Assembly (NCBI GenBank): GCA_037178675.1 | Contig: JAYMGJ010000126.1 | Coordinates: 111,886-175,885, forward strand | Source of the DNA: Scleroderma bovista | Taxonomy: Eukaryota > Basidiomycota > Agaricomycetes > Boletales > Sclerodermataceae | Direction: 5' to 3' | DNA: 64,000 bases | Shown: in pieces, positions 48,595-59,000 of the stretch | How the letters are laid out: each line of letters begins with the position of its first letter | Position numbering within the stretch: position 1 is the first letter of the stretch | Notes under the pieces: model-generated | The model's input: the letters and a program-made list of their open reading frames with translations, nothing else | Told to the model about the DNA's origin: nothing | Databases searched by the model: none | Translations under genes and position numbers: made by a program

Positions 48595-50530
48595 TTAGTC
48601 TGTTTGCATTTGCACACCGGCATCGTGCCTGCCATCGGCATCGGAACTCCCAATCTCCATATCGGATGCCGGCGTCCCAACATCTCCATCTTCCGGCAGG
48701 CTGACCTCGATTGCCGGAATATTGCCGGTCTCCATTGTTGCGGGCACTTCATCACAAATCGCTGTGTCAACAACACAATGTTGTGATCAGTAGCACATAG
48801 CTTGGTAATTGACAGACTTACTGTTTGGTGGGGCCCAGTCGTAGCTATCACCGGTTGGCTTGCTGGCACCCCTTTCATCGACCAAGCCTGGAGTTGCCAC
48901 CTCAAGACTTGAGGCATTGTGGGTGCCGGTCGGCTTGTTCGAGCCATGCCAGGATGGATTGCCGGACAACACCATTTCTTCCAGCATAGTGGTAGGTGCT
49001 AGTGCCAACGGGCTTGGCAGACTGGGGTGAGTGCACTGCGAGACCTTGGCACATATTGAGTCAGATGCCGGCTCTGTCGGTGCAAATGCCGGACATTGAA
49101 GGTGGGATGGTGTTGGGAACATCTGTTCCCGCATCGCTTCAACCACCTGCCGTAAGCTGGCGACTTCTCTGAGCGCGACAGCCAACCTGTCATTTGCTTC
49201 ATCCACCTTTCGTTCTGTTTCGGCCTGCTTTTCCCTCAAACGGACAACCTCCTCCTCGAGATCTTGTACATTGGAGGTATTTGTACTGTCTCCCGGTGTT
49301 GTGGGAGGGTTCGTGCCACTGCCAGCAGCTGTTGACAATGGACTTGCCGTCCTCGATGTCTTCCCTAGCCATGCTGGAGTATTGATCAGTACCCCATCAA
49401 AAACTGCATGGAATATCGATAGAAATGATATTAAATGGTTTGAATAATGAATGACTTACCTTGTTTCCTGGGCGGATTGGCCGCTGCTGGTGCTGGGGTC
49501 TGACGTTGCCTTTTTGAACGCTGTGATCTTCCTCAATTGAGCGTTGAGGGCGCAGATGGTGAGCGCTGACGTGGTGCTGGTTTCCTCGGTGCTTGTGAGC
49601 ACGACCTTGACCTCACTCTGACTGCCGTCATCATGCTGCATGCAATCTTGCTGCAACAGCATTGCCAGCAAGCACGGCCTGGGTTCGCTGTGCACCGTCA
49701 ATCCCACTGTATGCACTTGATGCACCGATCCTTGTCATCCACCCACTCATAGCCTGCATCTGGTGTCTGCATGTCGTGAACGTTTGGCCTTGGTCGCTTT
49801 GGCCGTGGTTGCGATGAGCCTTCTTCATCGTCACCATCGCTGTTGATTGTTGTGACCAATTGGGCATGCTTCCTCAGCTTGCGACTGCGACTGTGGCCCC
49901 TAGGCGCTTCATCATCCTCGATGGCACCGCTTCCTTCTGGCACTGCTTGTGAGTCCTCAGTTTCGCTGGGCTCACCTACTTGGCCACAACTGCCTTGCAC
50001 CTCCGTCTCCTTTACCCCCAATGGTCCTGCCACTGCATTGTTCCCCAATGGCTCTACTGCTCTCCTCTTTCCCTTGTCCACCTTCTTCTGCGGCTTGCCT
50101 AGTTGGAACCAGGGATGGTCCTGAATATTGTGGTCGGTGGCATTAACGATGTCCGGGAAGTGAGGCCACTTCCCTGTCGACAGGATCACCTCTGGTGCCT
50201 CCATAAACTGGTCGGCAGCAACGATGATAGTCGGTATAATGAATCCTGCAGGTAAGTCCTGCAGGACATTCTCGACCCAACGCTATCATATCCTAATCAG
50301 TGAGTTGATTGATTGCAGATAAAATTTCCACACACCACCTGGGCCCAGATAGTTGACACTGCTTCCGACCATACACCCTTCTCCCGTGTGCTTCTCAAGC
50401 CATCAATCTGGCCTTGAATTATTTCAGCGGCCTGGGCGACGACTTCTTCTGCAGTGAGGGACGTAGCCGTTGACACGTCCTCTTGAATGGATGAGGCGGA
50501 GATGAACTGAGAACCTTCTGAAGTTGCCAT
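48595..50530 (-). pseudogene. Cys-rich, coiled-coil unknown protein of the KDZ element (two nonsense codons)
   Basis: Starts MATSEGSQFISASS at 50530. After an intron near 50,335-50,290 comes WVENVLQDLPAGFIIPTI, an acidic/basic linker with KKVDKGKRRAVE, then a Cys cluster RCIKCIQW...RCTANPGRACWQCC. TGA codons at 49698-49700 and 49533-49535 (plus-strand TCA) sit in the same frame at expected Arg positions. Downstream, after an intron, is a long coiled coil (VQDLEEEVVRLREKQAETER followed by about 40 heptad-like residues, 49250-49100). A last intron (GTAAGT...CAG, about 48821-48755) leads to an acidic tail ending in VQMQTD-stop at 48595. The Cys cluster plus coiled coil suggests a DNA-binding dimer, which is inference. 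Confidence 0.55.
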
Positions 50531-51745
50531 ATAGATTGTAAGGATGTGGAAATGGTAAAGCAGTGGTTGAGGAGAGGAAGAACTGGGTCTAATTGCTGTG
50601 CGGCCTGGAGGATGTTCAACGTATTATATAAGCATTTCACACCACAACATGTTTGCATTGTGGTCGCACACCAAAGTGGACTAAATCAAATATAGGTTAA
50701 TAATTCAGCCACAAGTCCGACCAATCATTGTCCTGACAATTCGGCTAATGAACCACACTGCCGCATTTCATATTGCATGGTGGCCGCATTTCTATTGCTT
50801 GTGATTGGCTGTCACAGTGCATTGTCCCATCACAATAACAAGGGATCTCGGATCGGCATTATGATTGGGCTTTGCAGTCGCCTTATTTTGGAGTTTGTCT
50901 ATCCCGTGGCATGTGATCTGACATGCTTGTGTTTAACAAGGAGCCTCAGTTATAGAAAGTGATTTCAAAGTGAGCAGCCTGCCAGCGCCGGCTCATCTAG
51001 CACTGCCGTCTCTTGGGGAACAATCAATGCGGCATGTATTAACACAGCTGCAGCTTGAGAAAGGCATCAAGGCCACATCTTGGTCATTGTGGTACGGCCA
51101 TCATTAATTTACTATCACTTACACCGTTGTCGGCACCCCCACCCATTCAGCACTTTGGTTTTTTACCACCCACTGCTCAACTACACACAAAATTGACTAG
51201 TACAAAATTTGTTTTATACCACTCGGATACTCTGATAGCTCGAAGGATCGATATATGTGCAGTAGTTGTTGAGATCACAAAAAATGCTGGGTTGAACAGC
51301 AGTCACGCTCATTTGTCACCCAAGTTGTCACAAGTGCCGAAGTGGAGTCACACTCTCATCACGGAATCTGTGTGACACCGGTGACATATGGTGACATTCT
51401 GTGACTGCCGAATGGGTGGGGGTGCCGACAATGGTGTAAGTGATAGTAATGCTATCATTGCAGCACTTATGTGCACAGCCACCACAGCTTGGCTGCCGCA
51501 GGCCAGTATGTCAGTGGGAAATGCCGGTTTCCACAATACTGTGCTGACACTACCACACGGCACGGTCATTCCCATATTGCTGCACAAGCAAGCATGATGG
51601 CCACATGGCTATTACTGCAGCACATTTGTGATTCTCGGCAAGGTATCATGGCATCCGGTGATCGGTGCAAAGCCATTACCAGTATTTATGTTGTGCTGTT
51701 CTTGTAATGCCGCAATTCTATTATGCCGATGGTAGATTGCCGATG
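50531..51745. other. KDZ-element non-coding region with an internal inverted repeat
   Basis: The phrase TTGTCGGCACCCCCACCCATT near 51,130 is the reverse complement of GAATGGGTGGGGGTGCCGACA near 51,409. Flanking words match too (TCACTTACACCG versus CGGTG...AAGTGA-type), giving an inverted pair about 280 bp apart. No gene is supported. Confidence 0.55.
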
Positions 51746-51749
51746 ACAT

Positions 51750-52030
51750 GTTGCCACTGTTGTGTCCTGCTGACAGTGTGTTCTGCCAACAGTGTGTTCT
51801 GCCAACAGTGTGTTCTGCTGACAGTGGTGTTGTGCCGACAGCCGTGTTCTGCCGACAATTGTGTTCTGCCGACAGTTGTGTCCTGCCGACAATTTTGTTC
51901 TGCCAACAGCCATGTTCTGCTGACAGCCGTGTTCTGCCGACAGCCATGTTCTGCCGACAGTTGTGTTCTGCTGACAGTTGTGTTCTGCTGCCGGTGTGTT
52001 CTGCCGCCAATGTGTTCTGCCAATGCCATG
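51750..52030 (+). repeat. 17-18 bp tandem array, TGTTCTGCCGACAG type
   Basis: About fifteen units of TGTTCTGCCGACAGT-like sequence, some with TGCTGAC or TGCCAAC variants. Frames on both strands stay open through it because the unit lacks stops, but they are not genes. Confidence 0.85.
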
Positions 52031-52059
52031 TCGTGCCACACCCCAGCTTACCGCTACTT

Positions 52060-52650
52060 TAGAGAAGACCAGATGCCCAGCCCTACATTTATACAAGGGA
52101 TATAGTTCCAAGGGCCTGCTGTGTATATTGGGAGGCCAAACATTATGGCCGATCATACTGAAGGGGAAGCATATCGGCTGGCCTTCCTATCTAGCTAGGT
52201 GTCCCCAGATGGAGGGCTTGCTTAATGCTCTGGGACACCGCATTCATAGCCTGTCACTTTGAAGTGTACTGCAAGGCCCTCCCATATAGGTAGATAACAC
52301 CTTTCTGAGGGCCCACCTAATGCTATGGGACATTGTACCTATTGTTGCCGTGTGCCCTGACTATATAGATGAAACTGGCTCCAGGGCCTACTCATAGTCA
52401 TGGGACACCAATCCCATGGCTAGGCATTCTTAAAGGTACACCATGCATGCAGCCCATTGGAAAGCACGGGATGCTGTTTCTATGGCTGGCCCTGCAACAA
52501 GAAAGGGACACCAAAGGTACAGCCCAATGCAAAGCACAGGACACACTATCCCTCTGGCCCACTGACAGAAACAGGACACCAATACCACAGCCAAATTCAA
52601 AGCATGGGACACTGGTACAGAGGCCTTTCTATTGACTCCCATCCGCAGGT
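52060..52650 (+). repeat. Subterminal block, right copy
   Basis: Direct-orientation partner of 26,200-26,860 (see landmarks there). It is followed by a CTGCGGCA-rich stretch to about 52,800, as the left copy is followed by a CTGCTGC-rich stretch, and then by the right inverted terminus. The open frames inside are compositional. Confidence 0.75.
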
Positions 52651-52844
52651 TAGCCGCATTGCGGCACTTACTACCATCCTTTTGCTGAAATGCTGCGGCA
52701 GCCCCCCTGCAATCCTCGGCCTGAATGTAGCGGCTACCCTGCGGCATATAGTCCTCTGGCCGCATGCTGCAGCTCCCTTGCCGCATTAGGTCCTACTGCC
52801 ACAGGCCATATCCTGATCTAGTGTACTAGTGTGTCAGCCCACCA

Positions 52845-53028
52845 ATATTACTTGGTGACAACCTCTCCATGAGCCACCAATATGGCACGGTGAAACACCT
52901 TACCATTAGCCCACTCGTATGACATGGGGATGCACCATGGCTGGGCCCTATCTCAGCTGGCCATGTAGCACGGCCGATTGTCAGCTTTGTCTGTCCATGT
53001 TGTATGGGACAATGCAGGTGCATTATGT
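52845..53028 (-). repeat. Right terminal inverted repeat of the KDZ element
   Basis: Read inward on the minus strand it begins ACATAATGCACCTG, then GACAATCGGCCGTGCTACA from about 52982 and TGTCACCAAGTAATATTGG from 52860. This is the same order of blocks as at the left end. Confidence 0.75.
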
Positions 53029-53036
53029 GACTCACC

Positions 53037-53415
53037 CACATATATCCTCGTGTGCATGCTCTGAACCAAGGTGCCTGTGCTTGACAGTCTGGAATGTGGA
53101 GTTTTTCCTATAACACCACTTAGCAAAACATTCAGTGTGGTCAGCAGTGGGACCGGCGAGAAAGTCACAGTCACCAGACAAGAGTTACCCATCACTCCTG
53201 CATACGCATTCACTGATTACCACTCCCAAGCACAAACTATTGAGCACATCATCGTGGACCTTGCCAGTCAGGGCAAGTTACTGACACCATTTAACACCTA
53301 TGTCGCATTGTCACGAAGTTGAGGCAGATCCACTGTCCGCCTTCTCCACAACTTCGACAGGTGTTTGTTTACCCAGCATCCCAACAAACACCTACAGAAA
53401 GAGGATGCTGGCTGA
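53037..53415 (+). pseudogene. PIF1-like DNA helicase, 3' portion (other side of the KDZ insertion)
   Basis: Picks up the reading frame exactly where 25,596 leaves it: QYSP before the insertion and TYILV after it. It encodes the C-terminal helicase motifs, including LECGVFPITPL, ITPAYAFTDYHSQAQTIEH (motif V region) and the motif VI segment FNTYVALSRS. In-frame TGA codons at 53062, 53320 and 53413 again stand at Arg positions (for example SRS-stop-GR for the usual SRSRGR). The tail beyond 53,415 decays into non-coding sequence up to the gypsy element. Confidence 0.82.
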
Positions 53416-53845
53416 GCGAGATGGAAGAACAAAGAAGGAATGGGATGTATTTCAAAGAATATGTAAACGAGGCAAAAGTGTAGTCGGCAACTCGGTATGC
53501 GTACGCGAGAAAGCCTAGAGAACAATGCTCGATTCGAATGGAGACTGAATTACAGCAGATTCGCGGATGTTGAAAAAAAGCGGTCCAATTTCCACTGGGA
53601 GCGACCTTGTTTGTGAACAAGGTGATTGGAGTATGCATGGGGTGTACTGGGTCGAGAGCCTCAACCTCGATTCGACTCGCAACTTGATTCATTGTGAGTA
53701 ACACTAGAAAGTAACCGACTTGTCTTCTATCCCTGCTCATCCAACACTAGTGAGATCAGATTGGCACTTCCTTTTTGATCAAGGGAAGTTCATGCTAACA
53801 CAACAAGCGGAATGGCTGTTTGACAGTCTCTTGTACTTGACGGAG
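53416..53845. other. Decayed sequence between the PIF1 pseudogene and the gypsy LTR
   Basis: Open only in short pieces. The last five bases (CGGAG, 53841-53845) are the left copy of the gypsy target duplication. Confidence 0.5.
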
Positions 53846-54228
53846 TGTAATGGTCTAGACTTTTTATCTTATCTAATCTGCGATTAGATGACATCTTATC
53901 TTATCGTACCATAGTATCTTATCTAGTGCATCTTATCTGTAGGTCTGTCTAGACTACAGCCTCGTGCTGTACATGCTGTATCCCTTGATGTCATTAGCGT
54001 AGCCTTACCACAGGATAGCAGCTGTGCTCACTGCCTCATACAGCATACAGCCTCATGGGTAGCCTCGCACAGGACACGTGTAGAGTAGTATATATACTGC
54101 TGCAATCCAGCACCCAGAGGCTCTCCATTCGAGCTCTCTTTGGGTCTTTGCTCTAAGACGCTTGCATCCTTTCCTCTCAGAGTTCGTTGTGTGGTAGTTC
54201 TTTGGGTTTTGCCCTTAGGGTTGTCTCA
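53846..54228 (+). repeat. 5' LTR of the gypsy element
   Basis: 383 bp. It includes repeated ATCTTATCTTATC phrases and a TATATATACTGCTGC stretch (about 54088-54103) that could be the TATA region. Confidence 0.93.
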
Positions 54229-55034
54229 CTAGAGCTCGAATCTACCCATCTACTAGTTGTCTACCACGCGCTGTTCCCCAGCCTTATAAAGGGAAACTAT
54301 ACCCGGACTCCAGGGTTAAGGAGCTTTGTTTCAAACCTTTCTCGTTCGTGCATGGCCAGCCTTTAGTGCCGTTCCCTGTAGCCCACTTGGGTTTGGGAGT
54401 TTCTAATACCATCTCGTTTACGTATCGTACACCAGCCCAGGGTCGTGCCTGGTGTCTGTAGGGCGGCTCCCATTCAAGCGCGATTCGCACCCGCAAGGAG
54501 ATTGAGCCATAGTTACCAGTAGTTCCTGCGTCCATGCAGAGGTAAACCCGTGATCTGCAGCCAGTGGCCATTTGTTTCTGCATAGCTGTGCCACTGCCCT
54601 GACCCGGCGAGCGTGACAGGCGAACAGAAGCTTACACTTAGTTCATTGGAACACCTGTGGGGATCTAGTCCCAATATATCGCTACTCCTACGTTACCCCG
54701 CTACCTAGTCACCATACCTCCCTATGAGTACTCCTTTAGTCAGGCAGGTCGCCTGACAGTCACCTACGATATCCGTTACCCCCTTCCTCTTACGCCTGCT
54801 CAAGAAGCTGCCAGAGAAGCAGACTTCAAAAGGGTTGAGCAGACGTACACCGCCTTCCGCCGTTACAATCTCGTTGTCAGCACCCTTGCAGACCTCTTCC
54901 TCGACAACCCCCGCTATTACGTCGAGGCCGAACCCGCCCTCTCGCTCACCCGCCGTCGTACGTTTCGAACTTCCTGCCTCTACCCCGCACATCCCCGAGG
55001 CGCTCCCTACTCTCGCTACCACCCATACTAGAAG
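54229..55034 (+). other. Gypsy 5' leader
   Basis: Between the LTR and gag. The sequence after the LTR (CTAGAGCTCGAATC) does not begin with TGG, so I cannot name a tRNA primer site. Stretches of biased coding-like sequence occur at 54835-55030, but the frame ends in TAG just before the gag ATG. Confidence 0.5.
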
Positions 55035-56024
55035 ATGGATCAGCAGCATCATGATCCCCTTCAGAATATTCTCCTTCAGTTCGCGCAGGGCCAACTCGAC
55101 CTGCAAAACAGTATTCAGGCCCTTGCTGATGCGCAGCAGGGCCTTGCTCCCACGGCGCCGCCTAGAGCCCCTAAGAAGATTGTCGCTGAACCTGGGAATT
55201 ACGATGGCTCCCCCCAGGCCTTCAAAGTTTGGTGGAGCAAAATGAAGTTGTGGGTCATGATGAACCAGAGGAGCGGTCTCCTAACAAGGAATAGTGAGAT
55301 CATGGCGGCCATTCTCTCCAGGTTCGAAGGGCCTAAAGCTGGGTGTTTGGCCCAGGTAAAGTTGGACTACTACCTTGGTCCAGGGGTCGAGTACCCCACG
55401 TGGGAAGAGCTCCAGGCCAAAATAACTAGCTTTTTCGTGCCTGGCAACAACACCGACTGGGCCAGGTCCCAGCTGCTAAAGTTGCGTCAGGGCCCCCATC
55501 AGCGAGTCGACGACTTCCTCGCGACCTTTGAGTCGCTCAAAGTCGAGAGTGGCTGTCCCGACGCCTATGCTAAGGACTTGCTTGAAAGAGCAGTACAGAG
55601 GCAGGTCCTCCAGCAGGTGTACCTCCTGGTGAAGGATCGCGCCACTTATGCTGAACTGGCCACCTCGGTCAGGACCGTTGGAAGGGCTCAGGAGCTCTTC
55701 CTGATTAATACGCAGGGCAGTGCCCGCTATTATCAGCAGGGGAGTGGCTCCTCCTCCTATGGAGTTACGCCGGGCGCTGGCGCCCCCATGGATATTGGCG
55801 CTGCTCAGCAGCAAAACCAGCAATGGAGTAAAGGGCTCCAGTGCTATAACTGCCAGGGATTTGGCCACATCGCTCGCGAATGTAGCCAACCGCGTTGCCC
55901 ACGTCGAGGGCAACCCCAGCAAACCCGGGCTGTGCAGCCCCAACCTGACGATGAACGCGTCAACGCTGTTTGCGGCATGTCCTTCTCTGAAATGAGGGAC
56001 TATTTCAAGAATTTAAAAGATTAG
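55035..56024 (+). CDS. gag: Gypsy Gag (capsid and nucleocapsid)
   Basis: 329 codons. The N-terminus is Gln-rich (MDQQHHDPLQ). The retrotransposon gag domain covers roughly residues 50-215 (for example NYDGSPQAFKVWWSKMKLW and WARSQLLKLRQG). Near residues 270-283 is one zinc knuckle, CYNCQGFGHIAREC, of the form C-x2-C-x4-H-x4-C that binds RNA. The end is MSFSEMRDYFKNLKD. Pol starts 14 bp downstream in a different frame, so Pol is made either by internal initiation or by a frameshift or bypass before the Gag stop. Confidence 0.93.
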   Translation: MDQQHHDPLQNILLQFAQGQLDLQNSIQALADAQQGLAPTAPPRAPKKIVAEPGNYDGSPQAFKVWWSKMKLWVMMNQRSGLLTRNSEIMAAILSRFEGPKAGCLAQVKLDYYLGPGVEYPTWEELQAKITSFFVPGNNTDWARSQLLKLRQGPHQRVDDFLATFESLKVESGCPDAYAKDLLERAVQRQVLQQVYLLVKDRATYAELATSVRTVGRAQELFLINTQGSARYYQQGSGSSSYGVTPGAGAPMDIGAAQQQNQQWSKGLQCYNCQGFGHIARECSQPRCPRRGQPQQTRAVQPQPDDERVNAVCGMSFSEMRDYFKNLKD

Positions 56025-56038
56025 AGAGTGAGGATACA

Positions 56039-59000
56039 ATGGGCACCCTCGCTCTTGAGTCTGAATTGGACAGTGCAGTAAGGATCTTGAACTATCGTCT
56101 CTCCTGTGCTAAATCTCCTGAAGCACAGAATATTTATAAATACCGCATCTCTCTTCTTTCTCATAAAATACAGAAAACCCATAAAAAATCACCTTCTGTA
56201 ATTTCTCCTGTTTCTGCCTCCTTCAACAAGTACTCTGTCTTGTCGGTAGATAGTATGGACTGTAATGACTCTCCTGTATTTATTACTCCACCCTCTAAGG
56301 GAGTCCCTGCAAAGGGCTCGGCACCGGAGGTTAAATCGAGTGTGCTTAATTCCCTGTTGAATACTGCTGTTTCTTCTCCTTTGGCATCTGAGGAACCGGA
56401 AAGCCCCGCCGGAACCGAAGAAGTTTCTTTCTTGGACTTACGGAGGTCCTTCACCTTGGAACGTGAAGTGACGATACCCGTCCACATTCGCAGACCCCTT
56501 AACGTTATTGAAGTAGATGCCCTGCTAGACAGTGGCGCTACTGGATGCTTTGTTGACAAGAGCTGGGCTCTTGATAGACGGTTGCAGTTATCTAAGCTGG
56601 TAAAGCCTGTTCCAGTGCTTAATGTGGATGGCACGAGGAATCAGGAAGGCGATATCACGCATTATGTATTACTTACAGTCGGTATTGGGAAACATGCTGA
56701 AAAACTTTGGTGTGCAGTCACCTGGCTTAGAAAGCATAACCCCAATATTGATTGGGTAACCGGACAAGTTAATTTAACTAGGTGTCCTCCTGAGTGCAAG
56801 TCACTCTTGGAAACACGCTTCGCTAAGTTATTACGTCAGAACGAATCTCAGGAAACTTGGGTTCAGGCTTTAAAGGCTCACGAGTCAAAGGTTGCTATCG
56901 ATGAGACAACCCTCGAAGAAGCCCAGAAGCTTGTGCCCCGAGAATACTGGGAGTATTTAGATGTCTTCTCGAAGAAGTTGTCAGAACGCATGCCGCTTAG
57001 GAAGCCGTGGGATCATGGTATAGATCTCAGGGAAGATTTCCCACCTAAAAAAGGGTGTTTGATACCCCTGTCGGTGGATGAACAGAAGGAAGTTGAGGAC
57101 TTTGTTGACGATCAGCTTGCGAAAGGCTATATTCGCCTGTCCATTTCCCCTCAGACTTCCCCTGTCTTCTTTGTTCCAAAAAAGGACAGCAAAAAGCGCA
57201 TGGTTCAGGACTATCGGTATTTAAATGAGTGGACCATTAAAAATAACTACCCGCTACCCTTGATCAGTCAGCTTGTTGACAAGCTGAAAGGATGTAAACT
57301 CTTCACGAAGATGGATCTTTGCTGGGGATATAATAATGTCCGTATCAAGGAAGGCGATGAGTGGAAAGCTGCGTTTGTAATGCACAAAGGGGCTTTTGAG
57401 CCCATTGTTATGTATTTCGGTCTGTGTAATTCACCCGCGACATTCCAAAAGATGATGAACGAGATCTTCCATGATATGTCGGATGTCTGTGTGGTGTATA
57501 TTGACGACCTCATGATATTTACAAATACGGACGATCAGGAAAAGCATGACAGGATCATGCTTGAAGTCTTAAAATGTTTACGTGATAATGACTTATTTGT
57601 CAAACCTGAGAAGTGTCGCTTCTGCGTTACTGAAGTCGACTTCCTTGGAATGATAGTCTCATGTGACGGGATAAAGATGGACCCTGAAAAGGTTAATGCT
57701 ATTTTGAAGTGGCCTGAGCCAACGAATGTCAAACAGGTTCGAGCATTCCTAGGCCTCGGCAACTTCTATAGACACTTTATTAAGGACTATGCGATCATGG
57801 CTAGGCCATTGACGGACTTAACGTGTAAAGATGTTGTGTTCCACTTCGGTGATAAGGAACATGCTGCGTTTGAAGCCTTGAAGGCTGCGTTTACTCGTGC
57901 ACCAGTACTTCAGTACCCCGACCAGGACCGCGAATTCCGCCTCGAGACTGATGCGTCTGAGTTCACCGTCGGGGGAGTGATATCCATTAAGTGTGAGGAC
58001 GGCGAATTCAGACCAGTAGCGTACATGTCGCACTCTATGACCCCGCCGGAACGCAACTATCCTGTTCACAATAAAGAAATGCTGGCCATTATAAAAGCAA
58101 CAGAGGCCTGGCGCCATTATCTCGAGGCCACTCCTTATGCCTTTGAGATCTACACGGACCATCATAACTTAACGTACTTCACGAAGTCGCAGAATCTCTC
58201 CAAGCGCCAAGCGCGCTGGCAGATGTGGATGATGCGCTTCAACTACTCATTAATTTATAAAAAGGGAACTCAGATGCATGTTGCAGATCCGCTTAGTAGG
58301 CGGTCGGACTATTACGTATCTAGCTCCAAGGACAACAAGGATCAGACCTTGCTGAACCCAGTATCTATTAAGTCGATCGATGTTACGGATCAGACTTACG
58401 AAGAGCGCCAGTCGCTAATAACGGACTTTCATGACACACCTGTCGCAGGACATAAGGGTGTCAAAGCTACGTTTAATGCACTCAGGAAGCACTATTCCTG
58501 GAAAGGGATGAAGGAGCAGATCCAAACCTACATAAAACACTGTCAAAAGTGTCAGCAGTCAAAGGTTTCGAATCAAAAGACTTCCGGAAGTCTCCTTCCT
58601 CTCCCTGTCCCAGAAGGACCGTGGCTTGACGTCACAATGGACTTTACTGAGATGCCAGAATCCCTCGGTTATAACTATATATTAGTGGTCGTCAATCGGT
58701 TCTCCAAGGAAGTGGTCTTTGTGCCATGCACTAAGGAGGAAACTGCTCTCTCGACTGCTGAATTATTTAGAGATCACGTTTGGTGCCAGCATGGACTTCC
58801 TAGCACCGTAATATCTGACCGTGGATCGGTCTTTGCAAGCAACTTCCTGGGGGAGTTGTATAGACTTTTAGGCATAAAACGCAAGATGTCTACTGCCTTT
58901 CACCCGCAAACTGATGGACAAACGGAGCGGTTGAACCGCGAGATCAACCAGTACCTTCGAACCTACATTAGCGATCATCAAGGCGATTGGGCTAAGTGGA

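Larger units (their letters stand above)
25597..53028 (-). mobile_element. ~27.4 kb KDZ (Kyakuja-Dileera-Zisupton) transposon with cargo and nested insertions
   Basis: Boundaries are set by three independent signs. The PIF1-like frame resumes across the insertion. Flanking copies of a target duplication are present, TACTCACC at 25589-25596 and GACTCACC at 53029-53036 (7 of 8 match). The ends are diverged inverted repeats sharing ATGCACCTG about 6 bp in, GACAATCGGCYGTGCTACA about 42 bp in, and TGTCACCAAGT further in. It contains a CxC2-KDZ transposase (39.8-43.3 kb) and four other spliced genes. Subtracting the nested 2.1 kb LTR-like repeat and the 7.3 kb Helitron leaves about 18 kb. That the KDZ transposase moved this unit is inference from its being the only DDE-type transposase inside the repeats. 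The strand given is that of the transposase. Confidence 0.75.

Noticed and set aside
51612..52105. Long frames on both strands with Cys-rich or Asn/Thr-rich repeats
   Set aside because: They are products of the TGTTCTGCCGACAG tandem array, open on both strands at once.
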